NCBI GenBank assembly: GCA_014804185.1
Contig: JAAVAG010000155.1
Location: 1 to 12,252, forward strand
Direction of reading: 5' to 3'
Source of the DNA: Lachnospiraceae bacterium
GTDB taxonomy: Bacteria; Bacillota; Clostridia; Lachnospirales; Lachnospiraceae
DNA: 12,252 nucleotides
Position numbers and translations under genes: made by a program. Positions within the stretch are counted from its first letter, which is position 1; each line of letters begins with the position of its first letter. Below are positions 1-6,636 of this stretch, one piece after another. The notes under the pieces were generated by a model, which saw only the letters and a list, made by a program, of their open reading frames with translations, did not search any database and was not told where the DNA came from.

Positions 1-1731
1 CTCTGAAATCGTTTCGTCTTTCAGCAAATCCACATAGGTGATAATCGCCGTCAGCGGTGTTTTCAGATCATGGGATACATTGGTGATCAGCTCCGCCCGC
101 ATCTTCTGGCTCTTGATCTCCTCCTGCACCGCATTTCGAAATCCTGTCTGAATCCGGAGCAGCTGAAGCTTAAACGGCTCAAAGATACCCAGATCTTCGG
201 GAATTGTCACGTTCAGATCCCCATTTGAAATCTGATTGATCTTGGACAGCAGAATTCCGTATTTCTTTTGTATCCTGCTGACATAGATTTTCAGAAGCAG
301 ATAGAGCACCACCGAATAGACAACGGTGATCATGAATCCCCCGAACCCCCCGAATCCCATGCAGCTGATCAAAAACAGAATCGCCGCATTGACGAGCACA
401 ATCTTCAGGATCGTCCGATGCGCTTTTTTTGTGATATCAATGTGATCCAGCCATTCAAATAACTGCTGAATCTTCTTTTTGGTAAACGGGAAAAAGCGGT
501 AAATCATGCTTCTTCGCCGGAAATAGTTTCTGATCCCCATGGTGCGAATGCCCCTGAGGCACAGTCCCAGATACCACATAACGAGTATGTGCGCATAGAG
601 CAGCAGTCCATGTGCAGCCCATGCCAGCACATTCCCCGCACTTTTGCTGATCCGCAGATATTCCGCCAGTGCATCTCCTGTCCTTGCAGTCACCAGCGTC
701 ACAAATCCGCCGATACCGAAAATAAAAGCATCAATCCTCAGAAGAATATAGAGCGTCAATATCCCCACAATCTCCACCGGCATACGGAAAAAGCGCTTAT
801 CTTTCTGCCCGTTTCCCGGCAGAGGCAGAAAGATGGCCAGTACGGCCACGCCAATATATGCCGTAAAGTACAGATATCCTATTCCGGAATATGCGGCCCT
901 TGTATATACGATATTCGTATATTTTTCTTTGTATATATTTGCATAAACGGATTTTTTGATGCCATAATAGATTTTGCAGGATGCGGGATAACACAGTTTT
1001 GCATCATGTGCGTTCCAGAGCGCGTTATAATGGGAGTGTCTCAGCCAGTTTTCCAACATCATGGATTTCTCCCCGGTCAGGCTGGTCAGATTTTTAAAGA
1101 CAGCGTCCGGATCTTCGCTCTTTACCAGACCTACGGCTGCATTTCCACTCTCGTCAAATATAAGTTCAACCAGAAAACTGTATTCATCCGCATTGTCCCG
1201 CAGAGACGATCCCGTGTTTGTGATGCTGGCTCCTGTCCGCACATCCTCGGCATAATAGTCATAGTTCTGTTCCATTCTGGAAAACTCTTCCGCCACGAGC
1301 AATTCAAAGTAGACATCCACCGCCTCTTTCATCTCCTGGATCACCTGATCCTGAAAAGCCGTTTCACCTCCATACTCTCCGTTCTCATAGTTCTCCTCAT
1401 AATCCGCGGTACCTTCCCACAGCTTTCGGGTTGCAGCCTCATCCATATACAGATCTCCATATGTGACCGTACTGCCTTCCTTCTTTTCACAGAGGTTTTT
1501 ATACAGCACAAAAGCGCTTTTCACCAGTACCTGCAGAGAATCCGGCTCCTCCAGCGAATTGGTATAGGACACCTTTACCTCACTGAAAAAGAAAGGATAT
1601 GTACAAAGGCAGACAGCCAGTGCCAGCAGACATATGAACATACTGACAATCGCAAGTTTGATCCAGTTTCCCAGATTATTCTGTCCCGTCTTTTTGGTTT
1701 CCATGGACTGATCTGTCTTCAAATTCTCCAT
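1..1731 (-). CDS. Sensor histidine kinase, six-TM, 3' end off the left edge
   Basis: This is the membrane histidine kinase that should phosphorylate the response regulator encoded 28 bp upstream. The visible part is 577 codons, open to the window edge. Translation shows a cytoplasmic N-tail, TM1 at about residues 24-49, an extracytoplasmic domain of about 230 residues (50-280), then five more hydrophobic segments near 282-305, 319-347, 368-392, 441-458 and 462-483. A HAMP-like stretch (484-540) with ISNGDLNV follows. The H-box reads VSHDLKTPLTAI, with phospho-acceptor His554. The HATP_c ATPase domain lies beyond the window. The ATG at 1729-1731 follows a GAGGGGG ribosome site. The ligand is unknown; I do not recognise the ectodomain. 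HAMP and H-box resemble Firmicute kinases paired with OmpR-type regulators. Placement beside ilvC need not mean a link to amino acid metabolism, because a terminator and a promoter lie between them. Confidence 0.93.
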   Translation of the reverse strand, partial: MENLKTDQSMETKKTGQNNLGNWIKLAIVSMFICLLALAVCLCTYPFFFSEVKVSYTNSLEEPDSLQVLVKSAFVLYKNLCEKKEGSTVTYGDLYMDEAATRKLWEGTADYEENYENGEYGGETAFQDQVIQEMKEAVDVYFELLVAEEFSRMEQNYDYYAEDVRTGASITNTGSSLRDNADEYSFLVELIFDESGNAAVGLVKSEDPDAVFKNLTSLTGEKSMMLENWLRHSHYNALWNAHDAKLCYPASCKIYYGIKKSVYANIYKEKYTNIVYTRAAYSGIGYLYFTAYIGVAVLAIFLPLPGNGQKDKRFFRMPVEIVGILTLYILLRIDAFIFGIGGFVTLVTARTGDALAEYLRISKSAGNVLAWAAHGLLLYAHILVMWYLGLCLRGIRTMGIRNYFRRRSMIYRFFPFTKKKIQQLFEWLDHIDITKKAHRTILKIVLVNAAILFLISCMGFGGFGGFMITVVYSVVLYLLLKIYVSRIQKKYGILLSKINQISNGDLNVTIPEDLGIFEPFKLQLLRIQTGFRNAVQEEIKSQKMRAELITNVSHDLKTPLTAIITYVDLLKDETISE

Positions 1732-1759
1732 TTTGTCCCCCTCTGCCCGCCTGCAAAAA

Positions 1760-2470
1760 TCACTGTTTGTCGATCTTATATCCTACACCCCATACCACTT
1801 TCAGATATTTGGGATTTCTGGGATCGATCTCGATCTTCTCCCTAATATTGCGCACATGCACCATAATGGTGTCCGTATTCACCGCTTTCTCATTCCAGAT
1901 GCGCTCATAAATCTCGTCCGCACTGAAGACACGCCCCGGATTTTTGATCAGAAGCTGAACAATCTTAAACTCCATCGGTGTCATTTTTACCGGAACTCCG
2001 TCTACCGATACCTCTACCGTATCCTCGTTCAGTTCCAGCCCTCCGATGGTGTGAATCCGGTCCCGATTCTCGCTCTGATTCACCGCGCTTAGATATTTGG
2101 AATATCTGCGCAGATGAGAATTGACCCTGGCCAGCAGTTCCAGCGGCGTGAAAGGCTTCGTCACATAGTCGTCTGCCCCCATGTTCAATCCCATGATCTT
2201 ATCCACTTCCTCCGATTTGGCGGAAAGCATAATCACAGGAAACTCCTGCCCCTGATTTCTCAGCTTCATAAGCATCGTCACACCGTCCATAACGGGCATC
2301 ATTATATCCACAATGGCCAGATGGATCTCCTCCTGACCCGCGATCTTAAGTCCTTCCGCACCGTTTGCCGCCTGATATACCTGATATCCCTGATTGCGCA
2401 GATAAATCTCAATGCCTTCCCTGATCTCTCTGTCGTCTTCCACCACTAAGATTCGATACTGATTGTCCAC
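1760..2470 (-). CDS. OmpR/PhoB-family response regulator
   Basis: A DNA-binding response regulator of 236 residues, the normal length for this family. The N-terminal receiver domain (about 1-120) has the acidic pair E11/D12-D13, phospho-acceptor D55 in the IVDIMMPVMDG segment, S83 as the switch residue and K105 in VTKPFTPLELLARV. The C-terminal winged helix (about 135-236) ends in the typical VWGVGYKID strand and has the recognition-helix region NTDTIMVHVRNIREKI. I start it at GTG 2468-2470 because a perfect AGGAGG sits 7 nt upstream. The frame stays open up to 2614, but that extension would run through the promoter and reach the ilvC terminator hairpin. The kinase gene follows 28 bp downstream, so the two form an operon. 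The target genes and signal cannot be told from sequence. Confidence 0.95.
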   Translation of the reverse strand: MDNQYRILVVEDDREIREGIEIYLRNQGYQVYQAANGAEGLKIAGQEEIHLAIVDIMMPVMDGVTMLMKLRNQGQEFPVIMLSAKSEEVDKIMGLNMGADDYVTKPFTPLELLARVNSHLRRYSKYLSAVNQSENRDRIHTIGGLELNEDTVEVSVDGVPVKMTPMEFKIVQLLIKNPGRVFSADEIYERIWNEKAVNTDTIMVHVRNIREKIEIDPRNPKYLKVVWGVGYKIDKQ

Positions 2471-2525
2471 CCTGCTGCCTCCTGTCTGTCCGCTTCTTTT
2501 TCGCGGCGGTATTTTGTACCCCTCT

Positions 2526-2554
2526 ATTATACTGGTCAGCAGCCAGCTTGGCAA
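2526..2554 (-). promoter_or_regulatory. Promoter of the two-component operon
   Basis: On the minus strand TTGCCA (2549-2554) and a perfect TATAAT (2526-2531) are separated by 17 bp. The predicted start is near 2519, giving a leader of about 50 nt before the GTG start. It lies between the ilvC terminator and the response regulator, so the two-component genes are probably transcribed independently of ilvC. Confidence 0.8.
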
Positions 2555-2618
2555 CCTTGCCTTCCGCAAATGTCTCCACCCTCTGACTTTATCGCGGAAA
2601 GATAAAAAATGCACATAA

Positions 2619-2658
2619 AAAAAGCCGAAAAATTTCTAAAGAAACTCTTTGGCTTTTT
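2619..2658 (-). terminator. Rho-independent terminator after ilvC
   Basis: It starts 6 bp past the ilvC stop codon. In the minus-strand RNA, AAAAAGCC pairs with GGCTTTTT. After one A/C mismatch, a second AU-rich stem with G-U pairs closes on the loop TTTA. Seven T residues (2617-2623, partly in the stem) then end the structure. The stem is AT-rich but long, about 17 bp in total. The plus strand also ends in a T-run, but no gene converges from that side. Confidence 0.8.
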
Positions 2659-2664
2659 GGTAGA

Positions 2665-3684
2665 TCAATTGTTGATGAACTTATCTTCCTCATTATTCCA
2701 GCTGTACAGCTTACGGATCTCTTTGCCCACCTGCTCGGACGGATGCTCTGCAGCCAGCTTTTTCATGGCCTTGAAGTGAGCCTGTCCTCCCGCGGGGGAC
2801 ATATCAAGCAGAAATTCTTTTGCGAAAGAACCGTCCTGAATGTCTCTCAGGATCTTCTTCATGGTCTTCTTGGTCTCTTCCGTGATAATCTTCGGTCCTG
2901 TGACATAGTCTCCGTACTCCGCCGTATTGGAGATGGAATATCTCATTCCCTCAAAGCCGGACTGATAGATCAGATCCACGATCAGTTTCATCTCATGGAT
3001 GCACTCAAAATACGCGTTTCTGGGATCGTAACCGGCCTCCGTCAGCGTCTCAAATCCGGCCTGCATCAGTGCGCAGACACCGCCGCACAAAACTGCCTGC
3101 TCGCCGAACAGGTCTGTCTCGGTCTCAGTGCGGAAAGTGGTCTCCAGAACACCTGCTCTTGCCCCGCCGATGGCCAGCGCGTAAGCCAGTGCCTTTTCCA
3201 GCGCCTTGCCCGTGGCATCCTGATGAACCGCCACCAGACAGGGAACGCCTTTACCGGCCTGATATTCGCTTCTCACCGTATGTCCCGGTCCCTTGGGCGC
3301 GATCATGGTGACGTCCACATCCTTGGGAGGGACAATCTGATTGAAATGAATGTTGAAACCATGAGCGAACATCAGCATATTGCCTGCCTCAAGGTTCGGC
3401 TCGATATCCTTTTTGTACATGGCGGCCTGCAGTTCATCGTTGATCAATATCATAATGATATCCGCTTTTTTCGCAGCCTCCGCCGCAGTATACACCTCAA
3501 ATCCCTGTTTTACCGCTTTATCCCATGACTTGGAACCCTCGTACAGTCCAATGATCACATTGCATCCCGACTCTTTTGCGTTCAAAGCATGCGCATGTCC
3601 CTGGCTGCCGTACCCGATTACTGCAATGGTCTTGCCATCCAGAACCGACAGGTTACAGTCCTCCTGATAATAAATATTTGCCAT
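2665..3684 (-). CDS. ilvC: Ketol-acid reductoisomerase (class I)
   Basis: Converts 2-acetolactate or 2-aceto-2-hydroxybutyrate to the 2,3-dihydroxy acid using NAD(P)H and Mg2+, the second common step of branched-chain amino acid synthesis. At 339 residues it is the short class I form. The Rossmann motif is IGYGSQGHAHA (residues 23-33). The catalytic set is present: H108, K131, the Mg ligands D191 and E195 in TETDLFGEQ, then E227, E231 and S252 in the knotted C-terminal domain. The cofactor-specificity loop reads GLYEGSKSW: the two serines that usually hold the NADPH 2'-phosphate are kept (S51, S53), but Tyr48 replaces the usual Arg/Lys. I start at ATG 3682-3684 because GGAGGAG lies 6 nt upstream; an in-frame ATG at 3697-3699 has a poorer site. 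It is the last gene of the ilv cluster, 73 bp after the second small subunit. Confidence 0.97.
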   Translation of the reverse strand: MANIYYQEDCNLSVLDGKTIAVIGYGSQGHAHALNAKESGCNVIIGLYEGSKSWDKAVKQGFEVYTAAEAAKKADIIMILINDELQAAMYKKDIEPNLEAGNMLMFAHGFNIHFNQIVPPKDVDVTMIAPKGPGHTVRSEYQAGKGVPCLVAVHQDATGKALEKALAYALAIGGARAGVLETTFRTETETDLFGEQAVLCGGVCALMQAGFETLTEAGYDPRNAYFECIHEMKLIVDLIYQSGFEGMRYSISNTAEYGDYVTGPKIITEETKKTMKKILRDIQDGSFAKEFLLDMSPAGGQAHFKAMKKLAAEHPSEQVGKEIRKLYSWNNEEDKFINN

Positions 3685-3757
3685 TTTCTTCTCCTCCATC
3701 CCGCCTAACGGCTTTTTATTTTATAACTGACAGGTTTTTCCCTGGAGCTAACGCTGT

Positions 3758-4255
3758 TTACAGATATACCACATCTTCCGGTCCTCTTGCCAGACCCGCA
3801 ATTCCCGTTCGGGCCAATTCCAGAATCTCATACCCGGCAAGCAGCTTGATAAACGCCTCTATCTTGGACTGGTTGCCAATCAGTTCGATAATCAGACTGT
3901 CCGCCGCCACATCAATAATATTGGCCCGGAAAATATCCGATATAGCAACAATATTCTGCCGCTCCTGTTCCTTTACCCTGACCTTAATCAGCGCAAGTTC
4001 GCGGTATACACTCTCATCCGGTTTCAATTCCTTGATATCCCGGACATCTATCAGCTTTGCCACCTGTTTTTCAATCTGTTCCAGAATATCGTCGTCCCCC
4101 GACGTAACAATGGTGATACGCGTGAATCTGGGATCCGCGGTGACACCCGCTGTTATGCTCTCAATATTATAGCCTCTTCTGGAAAACAGTCCGGCAATGC
4201 GGCTGAGAACGCCCGATGTATTGTCTACCAAAAGCTGAAATACTTTTTGCTGCAT
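3758..4255 (-). CDS. ilvN: Acetolactate synthase small (regulatory) subunit, second copy
   Basis: Regulatory subunit of acetohydroxyacid synthase, 165 residues, the usual length of about 160-170. It raises the activity of the large subunit and gives feedback inhibition by valine. The N-terminal ACT domain (about 3-77) has DNTSGVLSRIAGLFSRRGYN. Asn12, Gly15 and Asn30 line up with the valine-site residues Asn11, Gly14 and Asn29 of E. coli IlvH. The C-terminal domain (about 85-160) ends in the conserved ILELARTGIAGLARG. It starts at ATG 4253-4255 behind a GGATGGAG ribosome site. This copy is the more canonical of the two small subunits here: the RRGYNIESITAG segment is typical. It has its own strong promoter (4310-4338) and is followed by ilvC, so ilvN and ilvC can be expressed apart from ilvB. 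Orthology to either E. coli gene (ilvN or ilvH) is not implied by the symbol. Confidence 0.95.
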   Translation of the reverse strand: MQQKVFQLLVDNTSGVLSRIAGLFSRRGYNIESITAGVTADPRFTRITIVTSGDDDILEQIEKQVAKLIDVRDIKELKPDESVYRELALIKVRVKEQERQNIVAISDIFRANIIDVAADSLIIELIGNQSKIEAFIKLLAGYEILELARTGIAGLARGPEDVVYL

Positions 4256-4309
4256 ATTCTCTCCATCCTTTATCTGAATCTCCTGACACAGAAATTCCTT
4301 TAGTTTCCT

Positions 4310-4338
4310 ATTTTAGCAATATAGCGCCCGGTTGTCAA
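4310..4338 (-). promoter_or_regulatory. Internal promoter for the second small subunit and ilvC
   Basis: On the minus strand a perfect TTGACA (4333-4338) is followed after 17 bp by TAAAAT (4310-4315), preceded by an extended TGC. The predicted start is near 4303, about 48 nt before the ATG at 4255. It is among the strongest-looking promoters in the window, and it separates the two small-subunit genes into potentially different transcription units. 21-bp direct repeats abut it upstream. Confidence 0.8.
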
Positions 4339-4339
4339 C

Positions 4340-4387
4340 GCCGGATAAAGCATTTGGCGTGCCGGAAAAAGCATTTAGCAAGCCGGA
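4340..4387. repeat. 21-bp tandem direct repeats upstream of the internal ilv promoter
   Basis: Two 21-bp units (4340-4360 and 4361-4381) match at 17 of 21 positions. A third partial copy, GCCGGA, sits at 4382-4387. On the plus strand each full unit begins GCCGGA, then carries AAAGCATTT and a GC dinucleotide. The array fills the space between the stop codon of the first small subunit (4390) and the -35 box (4333-4338). The 21-bp period is two helical turns, so any bound protein would repeat on the same DNA face just upstream of the -35. This fits an activator or repressor array, but a simple duplication without function is equally open. Confidence 0.75.
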
Positions 4388-4389
4388 AT

Positions 4390-4875
4390 TTAATCGCTTT
4401 CGATGCACTTTGGCAGCGCCAGCGTTCCCGTGCGCGCCAGTTCCACGATGCTCACCGACTGCAGGAGACTGACCAGCAGGCGGGTACGCTCGGGCGTATC
4501 GCAGATCTGAATGATCATTAGGTTCTTGGAAAGATCCACAATCTGCGCTTTCATGGTATCGCAGATCTCCATGATCTCTCTGCGGTTTCCCTTATTATAT
4601 TTCACCTTTACCAGCATCAGTTCTCTGCTTATGCTGGCGTTTTCGTCAAATGTCTTCACTTTGATGACATCCAGTTTTTTATTCAGCTGCTTTTCAATCT
4701 GCTCGATGGTTCGCTGTGTCCCGCTGGATACGATGGTCATACATGAGACGGCAGGATCATCCGTTTCTCCAACCGCCAGGGAATCAATATTGAAACATCT
4801 CCGGGAAAAAAGGCCTGCAACCTTGCACAGAACACCGGAGCGGTTCTCCACCAAAACGGAATATATTCTTTTCAT
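4390..4875 (-). CDS. Acetolactate synthase small (regulatory) subunit, first copy
   Basis: A second, divergent acetohydroxyacid synthase regulatory subunit, 161 residues, encoded 14 bp after ilvB and so the likely cotranslated partner of that large subunit. The N-terminal ACT domain (about 2-76) has VENRSGVLCKVAGLFSRRCFN. Asn11, Gly14 and Asn29 match the valine-site residues of E. coli IlvH. The C-terminal half ends in IVELARTGTLALP, matching the family. It is clearly homologous to the neighbouring copy (shared SGVL, AGLFSRR, IEQIEKQ, ELARTG) but differs at most other positions, so this is not a recent duplication. It starts at ATG 4873-4875 behind AAGGAGG. It may set a different effector response from the other copy; that is inference. 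ilvN and ilvH are both possible names, so I leave the symbol blank. Confidence 0.93.
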   Translation of the reverse strand: MKRIYSVLVENRSGVLCKVAGLFSRRCFNIDSLAVGETDDPAVSCMTIVSSGTQRTIEQIEKQLNKKLDVIKVKTFDENASISRELMLVKVKYNKGNRREIMEICDTMKAQIVDLSKNLMIIQICDTPERTRLLVSLLQSVSIVELARTGTLALPKCIESD

Positions 4876-4889
4876 CTATACCGTCCTCC

Positions 4890-6506
4890 TTACTTCACAA
4901 GATCCATAGGATCGATCAGACATTCCATCAGCATGCTCTCATCTTCCGCTAAAAATCTTTCTATGGCTTCCGACGCTCCCTCCATATTCTCCAGCCGCAG
5001 GAAAGAAATTCCATAGGCCGCCGCAAGCTTCTCCAGATCCGGGCTGCCGGACAGATCCACCACCGAGTAATTGTCCTTATAGGTATAATGCTGATACTCA
5101 CGCACCATTCCCAGATAGCCGTTTTTCAGCACGATGATCTTTACCGGAATATGATGCTGCTGAATCGTCGCCAGTTCCATCATGGACATCTGGAAAGAAC
5201 CGTCCCCGCAGACGGCCACAACTTTCCTGCCGGGCGCGGCAAGTTTCGCCCCCATGGCAGCCGGAATGGAATACCCCATGGTACCCATACCTCCTGACGT
5301 TAGAAAAGCTCCTTTCTTGACGATATGGTATCCGCAGGACCAGATCTGGTTCTGTCCTACATCCGCCACATAGACTGCATCCTCCGGAAGTTTTTCCGAG
5401 AGCATAGTGATAAATCCGGCGGGATCAACATAACGGGGATCCGGATTTCTCTTTACCGCCATCGTCTTCCGATAGCCGTTTAACGTCTCGATCCACATAT
5501 CGTGCTCACAGAAAAATTCCTGTCGCGAAAATTCTTCGAAGATATGTCTTGCATCTCCCACAAGCGGAATGGTGGGACCGGCATTTTTACCGATCTCCGC
5601 TGGATCCACATCAATATGTACCAGCACCTTGTTCTGCGTAATAAGATCCGGCTGGTTTACCGCACGGTCGGCAACTCTGGCGCCTACCATAATCAGCAGA
5701 TCGGATTCATTCATGGCACGGTTTGCGTACGCTTTGCCGTTGTTTCCAACCATGCCGTAGTAAAGAGGATGCTCCGTGGGCATGGCTCCGATTCCCATCA
5801 TGGTGGAAACCACCGGTATTTTGTGCCATTCCGCAAAAGTGCGCAGTTCTTTCCCCGCATCACTGAGCAGTACGCCGCCGCCCACACAGATAAGGGGCCG
5901 CCGGGCGCGTTCCAGTTCTTTGACAACCTTTCGGATCTGAACAATATTGCCTTTCACCGTTGGTTTATAGGTCCGCATGCTGATCTCTTCCGGATATTTG
6001 AATTTGTTCACCGCCGCATTCTGCACATCGATGGGGACGTCGATCAGAACGGGGCCTTTTCTTCCGCTGTTCGCAATATAAAACGCTTCCTTGAAAATTC
6101 TGGGGATGTCGGCGGCATCCCGGACAAGGTAACTGTATTTGACAAATGACTCCACCGCCCCGGTAATATCAGCCTCCTGAAAGACATCGCTTCCCAGCAG
6201 TTCGCTGTTGACCTGACCGGTAATGCAGATCAGCGGTATGCTGTCGGCAAAAGCCGTGGCGATCCCCGTGATCACGTTGGTTGCCCCCGGTCCGGAGGTC
6301 ACCGCACACACGCCCGGTCTGCCTGATATCCGCGCCTGTCCGCTGGCTGCATGGGCGGCGTTTTGTTCCGTGCGGATCAATATGGTACGGATGTCCGACT
6401 GTAATATACTGTTATAAAAAGGACAGATCGCTACGCCCGGATACCCGTAGACAATTTCCACGCCCTCTGCCTCCAGACATTTTATTATGGCGTCTGCACC
6501 GTTCAT
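4890..6506 (-). CDS. ilvB: Acetolactate synthase large (catalytic) subunit
   Basis: ThDP-, Mg- and FAD-dependent enzyme that condenses pyruvate with pyruvate or 2-oxobutyrate, the first common step of valine, leucine and isoleucine synthesis. 538 residues, slightly short for the family (about 550-590). The PYR domain (1-165) has GYPG at 21-24 and catalytic Glu47 in RTEQNAAH. The central FAD-binding domain covers about 190-320. The PP domain (about 365-538) has GDG at 434-436 and the metal ligand Asn462. GARVADR (Arg277) corresponds to the conserved arginine motif usually read as G-R-F-D-D-R. It belongs to a clostridial subtype: EQNA rather than EQGA, GMVGNNGK rather than GMHGT, LKNGYLGMVREY rather than LNNGYLGMVRQW. 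Tyr471 replaces the Trp that favours 2-oxobutyrate in E. coli AHAS II. Start ATG 6504-6506 has GGGAGG at good spacing. The small subunit follows 14 bp downstream. Confidence 0.95.
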   Translation of the reverse strand: MNGADAIIKCLEAEGVEIVYGYPGVAICPFYNSILQSDIRTILIRTEQNAAHAASGQARISGRPGVCAVTSGPGATNVITGIATAFADSIPLICITGQVNSELLGSDVFQEADITGAVESFVKYSYLVRDAADIPRIFKEAFYIANSGRKGPVLIDVPIDVQNAAVNKFKYPEEISMRTYKPTVKGNIVQIRKVVKELERARRPLICVGGGVLLSDAGKELRTFAEWHKIPVVSTMMGIGAMPTEHPLYYGMVGNNGKAYANRAMNESDLLIMVGARVADRAVNQPDLITQNKVLVHIDVDPAEIGKNAGPTIPLVGDARHIFEEFSRQEFFCEHDMWIETLNGYRKTMAVKRNPDPRYVDPAGFITMLSEKLPEDAVYVADVGQNQIWSCGYHIVKKGAFLTSGGMGTMGYSIPAAMGAKLAAPGRKVVAVCGDGSFQMSMMELATIQQHHIPVKIIVLKNGYLGMVREYQHYTYKDNYSVVDLSGSPDLEKLAAAYGISFLRLENMEGASEAIERFLAEDESMLMECLIDPMDLVK

Positions 6507-6519
6507 TCCTTTACCTCCC

Positions 6520-6572
6520 TGCCCATCTATAGATGGGTATGCTCATTCATGGGTATACCCATTTTATGGGCA
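6520..6572 (-). promoter_or_regulatory. Nested inverted-repeat leader of ilvB
   Basis: Just before the ilvB ribosome site five CCCAT/ATGGG half-sites form overlapping palindromes: CCCATCTATAGATGGG (6522-6537, perfect), ATGGGTATACCCAT (6549-6562, perfect) and CCCATTTTATGGG (6558-6570). They can also pair at long range: TGCCCAT at 6572-6566 with ATGGGCA at 6526-6520, and ATGGGTA at 6562-6556 with TACCCAT at 6539-6533. This gives a nested two-part stem around a 16-nt loop. The structure lies about 30-80 nt past the predicted start of transcription and ends next to the GGGAGG site. It could be a set of repressor operators or an RNA switch over the ribosome site. There is no T-run, so it is not a plain terminator, and I see no T-box features. 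Confidence 0.65.
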
Positions 6573-6607
6573 TACTGATGTCGCGGGTTCCAAATAGTTA
6601 TTGTGCT

Positions 6608-6636
6608 ATTCTATCATAGATATACGGCAGATTCAA
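6608..6636 (-). promoter_or_regulatory. Candidate ilvB promoter overlapping the metH stop codon
   Basis: TTGAAT (6631-6636) and TAGAAT (6608-6613) are spaced 17 bp on the minus strand, with TGA directly before the -10 as an extended element. The -35 box contains the TGA stop codon of metH (6633-6635). Start of transcription would be near 6601, giving a leader of about 95 nt that carries the nested inverted repeats. The -35 is only 4/6 to consensus, so read-through from metH may matter as well. Confidence 0.6.

Noticed and set aside
589..1845. A 418-codon open frame on the plus strand
   Set aside because: It lies opposite the histidine kinase and the response-regulator C-terminus, both of which have clear domains. 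Its product is His/Cys/Ile-rich with no recognisable motif, which is typical of an antisense shadow.
2471..2614. 48-codon N-terminal extension of the response regulator
   Set aside because: It would translate through the TTGCCA/TATAAT promoter and start next to the ilvC terminator, while the GTG at 2470 has a perfect AGGAGG site at the receiver-domain boundary.
2743..3528. A 261-codon plus-strand frame
   Set aside because: It is antisense to the well-supported ilvC, and the translation shows no family features.
3685..3757. Separate promoter directly before ilvC (TATAAA in the 73-bp gap)
   Set aside because: No acceptable -35 lies at 16-18 bp; AT-rich spacing is the simpler reading, with transcription from 4310-4338 continuing through.
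4340..4387. CRISPR array
   Set aside because: The units are contiguous tandem repeats without spacers, and there are only two and a fraction copies.
6546..6572. Short frame MPIKWVYP in the ilvB leader as an attenuation leader peptide
   Set aside because: It has no ribosome site and only one Ile and one Val codon, and no terminator hairpin follows it. The reading frame is probably a by-product of the repeats.
6507..6632. T-box riboswitch before ilvB
   Set aside because: The interval is too short, and I see neither the conserved T-box sequence nor a terminator/antiterminator pair.
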